Below are positions 60,756 to 64,000 of a stretch of 64,000 nt of DNA, piece by piece. The position numbers and the translations under genes are program-made. This stretch comes from Bog-473 sp963750075. GTDB lineage: Bacteria; Actinomycetota; Acidimicrobiia; Acidimicrobiales; RAAP-2. Within the stretch, counting starts at the first letter, position 1. Each line of letters begins with the position of its first letter. Under the pieces are notes generated by a model. The model had not been told where the DNA came from and did no database searches. It was given only the letters and a program-made list of their open reading frames with translations. The stretch lies in the NCBI GenBank assembly GCA_963750075.1, contig CAVVPG010000002.1, forward strand, positions 496,001 to 560,000, in the 5' to 3' direction.

Positions 60756-62501
60756 ATGACCATGACGAGCCGGGGAGCCGTGGCACCGAGGAGCGACGAG
60801 ACGGGGCCGGGTGCGGACGACACCGCTGCCCTCGATGCCGTCGTCAACGAGGTCGCCGACCACGCGGCGTCGTGGGCGGGGACCGACGCGGCCGCACGCG
60901 CCGACCTCCTGCAACGCGTCATCACGGACACGATGGCGGCCCTGGACGACTGGCTGGACGCCGCGTGCCGCGCCAAGGGGCTGGCCGCGCGGTCGACCGA
61001 GGCGGGGGAGGAGCTCTTTGCGGGCGTCGGGACGTTCGTGCGCATGGCGCGCCTCCTGCGCGAGTCCCTGCACGACATCGCCAAGGACGGCCGGCCCGCT
61101 TTCGCCGGGCCGGTGCGCGAGGCGTCCGACGGGCGGCTGCGGGTCCAGGTGTTCCCCGACGGCGCCTTCGACCGCATCACGTTCCCCCAGACGACCGCAG
61201 AGGTCTGGATGCAGCCCGGCGTCACCAGGGAGTCGCTCACCCTCGGCCAGGCCCCCGCCTACGCCGACCCGATCGGGCACGCCGGCACGGCGCTCGTGCT
61301 CGCCGCCGGCAACGTGGCGTCGCTCGGCCCCCGCGACGTCCTGTCCAAGCTCTTCGTCGAGGGCAAGGTCGTCGTGATGAAGGCCAACCCGGTCAACGAC
61401 TACCTCGTTCCGCACTGGAGCCGCGCCCTGGCGCCGCTGATCGACGCCGGCGTGCTGCGCATCGTCGAGGGCGGCGCGGCGGTCGGGCACTACCTGACGG
61501 CGCACGCCCGCATCGACGAGGTGCACATCACCGGGTCGGACAAGACCTACGACGCGGTCGTGTTCGGCACCGGGCCCGAGGGCGCCCGGCGCAAGGAGGC
61601 CGACGACCCGGCGCTGGCCAAACCCGTGTCCGCCGAGCTGGGCAACGTGTCACCGGTGATCGTGGTGCCGGGCCGGTGGTCCATCGGCGAGCTGCGCTAC
61701 CAGGCCGAGCACGTGGCCACGATGCTGGTGAACAACGCCGGGTTCAACTGCATCTCGGCCCGGGTCGTCGTGACGCACGCCGCCTGGCCACAGCGCGACG
61801 CGTTCCTCGGCGCGCTGACTCAGACCCTGGCGGGGATCACGGCGCGACGCGCCTACTACCCGGGAGCGGCCGAGCGGCGCGACGCCTTCGTGGCCGCTCA
61901 TACCGAAGCCGAGGAATACGGGTCGGGCCCCGATGACGCGTTGCCCTGGACCTTCATCCGCGGCGTGCCGCCGGGACACACCGACGACATCTGCTTCAAC
62001 GTGGAGTCCTTCTGCGGGGAGCTGGCCGAGACCGCCCTGACCGCCCCGTCGGCGGCGGCCTTCGTCCACGCCGCCACCGCCTTCTGCAACGACGTCGTCT
62101 GGGGCACGCTGGGGGCGACACTGATCGTCAGCCCGTCCTCCATGAAGGAGCATGCCGTGGCCGACGCCGTCGAGCGCGCCGTGGCGGACCTGCGCTACGG
62201 CTCCATCGGGGTCAACGTGTGGCACGGCCTTTCGTTCGCCATGGGCTCGACGACATGGGGCGCCTACCCTGGGCACCCTCGCACGGACATCCAGTCGGGG
62301 ACCGGCGTGGTCGGCAACGCCGCCATGTTCGACCGACCGCAGAAATCGGTCGTACGTGGCCCGTTCCGCTCCCGGCCCAAGCCCCCGTGGTTCGCCACCG
62401 CCGGGGAGTCCTATGACGTCATGCGCCGGTTCGTCGCCTTCGAGGCCGAGCCGTCGGCGGCCCGGATCCCGGGCCTGCTGCTCGCCGCCCTGCGGCACTA
62501 G
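60756..62501 (+). CDS. Aldehyde dehydrogenase-superfamily protein, long form
   Basis: A 581-residue ALDH-fold protein. The cofactor region includes VVVMKANPVNDY, HITGSDKTYDAVVFG, the general base in SAELGNVSPVIV (E294) and the nucleophile in NNAGFNCISARVVV (C332). It is ~90 residues longer than usual ALDHs, with additions at the N-terminus and after the catalytic Cys. The C-terminus has DVVWGTLGATLIV and a long tail. AGGGAGG precedes ATG 60756. It probably oxidises an aldehyde (or acyl-CoA) with NAD(P); substrate unknown. Same strand as the LLM gene upstream. Confidence 0.9.
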   Translation: MTMTSRGAVAPRSDETGPGADDTAALDAVVNEVADHAASWAGTDAAARADLLQRVITDTMAALDDWLDAACRAKGLAARSTEAGEELFAGVGTFVRMARLLRESLHDIAKDGRPAFAGPVREASDGRLRVQVFPDGAFDRITFPQTTAEVWMQPGVTRESLTLGQAPAYADPIGHAGTALVLAAGNVASLGPRDVLSKLFVEGKVVVMKANPVNDYLVPHWSRALAPLIDAGVLRIVEGGAAVGHYLTAHARIDEVHITGSDKTYDAVVFGTGPEGARRKEADDPALAKPVSAELGNVSPVIVVPGRWSIGELRYQAEHVATMLVNNAGFNCISARVVVTHAAWPQRDAFLGALTQTLAGITARRAYYPGAAERRDAFVAAHTEAEEYGSGPDDALPWTFIRGVPPGHTDDICFNVESFCGELAETALTAPSAAAFVHAATAFCNDVVWGTLGATLIVSPSSMKEHAVADAVERAVADLRYGSIGVNVWHGLSFAMGSTTWGAYPGHPRTDIQSGTGVVGNAAMFDRPQKSVVRGPFRSRPKPPWFATAGESYDVMRRFVAFEAEPSAARIPGLLLAALRH

Positions 62502-62519
62502 CCGCGGGCGGGAGGAGAT

Positions 62520-63134
62520 TCAGCTCATCGTCTTCGCGCGCAGCTGCGGGATGGCGTAGGGCGCCGCCGCCACGATGGCGGCGATGAGGGCGATGAAGGC
62601 GCCGAACTCCCATCCGACGCCCGACCCACCCGGCTTGAAGATGAAGCCGATGAAGACGAGCACCAGGTTCACGATCGTCGCCACCATCATCACGGTCAGG
62701 TGCGGGACGTTGGCCGCGAACGGCAGCTCGTCCCAACCGGCCCGCAAGACCAGGTAGGCCACGATGAGGATGCACAGGATCATCACGATGTAGAGGTACC
62801 CGTGAGCCGAGAGCCCGCTGGCCGTGACGGTGATCCCGATGACGGTGATGCCGAACCAGGACAGGAAGAGCGAGATGAACAGCACGACGGAAGCGATCCC
62901 GGCGATGCGGTCGGCCAGACTCCAGCGTGCTGCATCGAACTTGTAGGCGGGCATGGAGGAGCTGGACGCCGCGGCCGCGGCCGCCGGTGCCGGTGCCGCT
63001 GCGGGTGCCGGCGCGCTCACCGCGGGAGCGGCCTGGGTGGCGGTCGTGGTCGAACCCAACGATGCTCCGCAGCTGGGACAGGCGGTGGCGTCGTCTGCGG
63101 CCTCGCTCTGACACTGTGGGCAGGTCTGCGGCAT
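62520..63134 (-). CDS. Zinc-ribbon membrane protein
   Basis: A 204-residue protein. It has an N-terminal double CxxC zinc ribbon (CPQCQSEA and CPSCGASLG), an Ala/Pro/Ser-rich linker, and then about four to five membrane helices (IASVVLFISLFLSWFGITVIG, LYIVMILCILIVAYLVL, LTVMMVATIVNLVLVFIGFIF, FGAFIALIAAIVAAAPYAI). GGAGG precedes ATG 63134. It converges with the aldehyde dehydrogenase gene. A sensor or scaffold role is possible; no named function. Confidence 0.85.
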   Translation of the reverse strand: MPQTCPQCQSEAADDATACPSCGASLGSTTTATQAAPAVSAPAPAAAPAPAAAAAASSSSMPAYKFDAARWSLADRIAGIASVVLFISLFLSWFGITVIGITVTASGLSAHGYLYIVMILCILIVAYLVLRAGWDELPFAANVPHLTVMMVATIVNLVLVFIGFIFKPGGSGVGWEFGAFIALIAAIVAAAPYAIPQLRAKTMS

Positions 63135-63310
63135 GACGGTCCTCCATCTTTCGGGCGATCGGGAGTCCGCGTACCCCCCGCACGCTTCGGTGACTGCTTG
63201 GTCCGACAGGTCAAATACTACGGGGGTGTGCCCCCTCTGACGAGGGACCCTTTCTTCTGACGCCCACCGGGTCCCTCGGTTACGCCTCCCGCTTTGACCT
63301 GCCCCGGGCG

Positions 63311-64000
63311 CTACCGGATCGGCCTCCCGCGGGGCCGGGTCGGCGGTCGGTGGCGTGTCGGTGGTTGGAGGAGGGTGATGCGGGCCACCGTGTTCCCGCC
63401 CACGGCGATGCAGGCGACCGTGTCGGGGCAGGAGAGCGCGGTCAGGGTGATGGGCACATAGGCCGTCGAGGCCGCATGGAAGGTCCCTCCGCCGTTGCGG
63501 CTCTGGGCCACCGCCCCCGTGGCGATGGCGGGGAAGCCCACCCACTTGGTCCCCACCATGGCGCACTGCCGGGTCGACGGGCAGGCGAGGGCGTACACGT
63601 CGTCCACGGGCAGCAGGCCGGTCCACGGCACCCAGGTGTGCCCGCCGTCGGCGCTGCGGAGGAGCTCGCCCTTGGCCGGGACGATGTCGCTCACGGTGGT
63701 CGACGTGGTGCCTGCGGCGAGGCAGAGCGTGGCACTCAGGCAGGCGGCACTCTGGAGCGTGCCGATGCCCTGGGGGACCGTCGCCAGGGTCCAGGTCTGC
63801 CCGCCGTCGGCGCTGACGGAGACCGCCCCCTCCCCGTGCCCGTTGCTCGTCGGCACGTAACCGGCGACGAGGCACGAGCCGCCCGCCGTGCACGAGAGGT
63901 CGTTGCCACCGAGGAACAACGAGGGCAGGTTGCCCTCCAGCTGCCAGCTCTGCCCGAAGTCGGCGCTGTGGGCGGACCAGGTCGAGGTCCCGTCGCTCAC
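63311..64000 (-). CDS. BNR/Asp-box-repeat (sialidase-like propeller) protein, partial
   Basis: The last 229 residues of a gene whose start lies beyond the right edge. Several Asp-box motifs are seen (SADGGQTWTL, SADGGHTWVP, SRNGGGTFHA), spaced as in beta-propellers, each followed by a Cys-containing segment (LSCTAGGSCLVAGY, AACLSATLCLAAG, LACPSTRQCAMVG, LSCPDTVACIAVGG). The paired cysteines suggest a secreted, disulfide-bonded protein. The C-terminus is basic and Pro/Arg-rich. Catalytic sialidase residues cannot be judged from this half. The 176 bases between it and the zinc-ribbon gene show no further gene. Confidence 0.85.
   Translation of the reverse strand: MSDGTSTWSAHSADFGQSWQLEGNLPSLFLGGNDLSCTAGGSCLVAGYVPTSNGHGEGAVSVSADGGQTWTLATVPQGIGTLQSAACLSATLCLAAGTTSTTVSDIVPAKGELLRSADGGHTWVPWTGLLPVDDVYALACPSTRQCAMVGTKWVGFPAIATGAVAQSRNGGGTFHAASTAYVPITLTALSCPDTVACIAVGGNTVARITLLQPPTRHRPPTRPRGRPIR

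Noticed and set aside
63135..63310. Possible tRNA or small RNA in the gap before the BNR gene
   Set aside because: No cloverleaf can be folded by eye and no T-loop consensus is present.
1..64000. CRISPR arrays, prophage or integrase signatures
   Set aside because: No regularly spaced repeats, integrases, terminases or transposases were found anywhere in the window.

Overview
The window is GC-rich double-stranded DNA packed with short, often overlapping genes. It has frequent GTG starts, many TetR regulators, three cytochromes P450, LLM-type (probably F420-dependent) oxidoreductases, acyl-CoA enzymes, and DUF2510, DUF4328 and SCO6745-type proteins. That mix points to a high-GC actinobacterium, possibly an Acidimicrobiia-like soil or freshwater lineage; this is inferred from gene content only. 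I see no rRNA, tRNA, transposase, phage gene or CRISPR array, so it reads as chromosomal sequence with several decaying genes.

Left part (1-14.8 kb): three regulated catabolic modules. (i) A TetR regulator is divergent from a limonene-epoxide-hydrolase-like enzyme followed by a P450. (ii) A TetR regulator is divergent from a P450-SDR pair, with a solute-binding protein downstream. (iii) A TetR regulator leads an acyl-CoA set in which the enoyl-CoA hydratase and the acyl-CoA dehydrogenase are internally deleted, while the ACAD10-like kinase and the quinone reductase are intact. In all three modules pairs of palindromes, or a palindrome plus a half-site, lie 21-22 bp apart at the promoters. The third module carries the same operator type twice. 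A diguanylate cyclase lies between modules ii and iii.

Middle (14.9-39.6 kb): an FMN reductase and a cation/proton antiporter come first. A complete sugar ABC transporter (ATPase, two permeases, binding protein) is divergent from a GH29 alpha-L-fucosidase, suggesting uptake and hydrolysis of fucosylated sugars. A group of small genes follows: thioesterase, GAP-family membrane protein, arylamine N-acetyltransferase and DUF302. Next comes a persulfide-type module, in which a CsoR-family regulator that lacks the copper-binding His is followed by a CoA-disulfide reductase-rhodanese fusion and is divergent from an MMPL transporter over two palindromes. Four loci encode related small PLDc_N and/or SHOCT membrane-stress-type proteins. 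One cluster of these includes a DUF6325 gene broken by a single-base frameshift. A large GT-C-like membrane protein ends the section.

Right part (39.6-64 kb): a TetR-P450 operon, a PH-domain membrane pair, and a pyridoxamine-oxidase-like/cyclic-nucleotide-domain fusion. A probable minus-strand run follows (nitrobindin, acyl-CoA dehydrogenase, M20 amidohydrolase, SDR, unknown). The phosphate transporter is in the order pstB-S-C-A without phoU. Then come a chromate transporter, two divergent LLM oxidoreductases, an unusual aldehyde dehydrogenase-like protein, a zinc-ribbon membrane protein and a BNR-repeat protein cut by the window edge.
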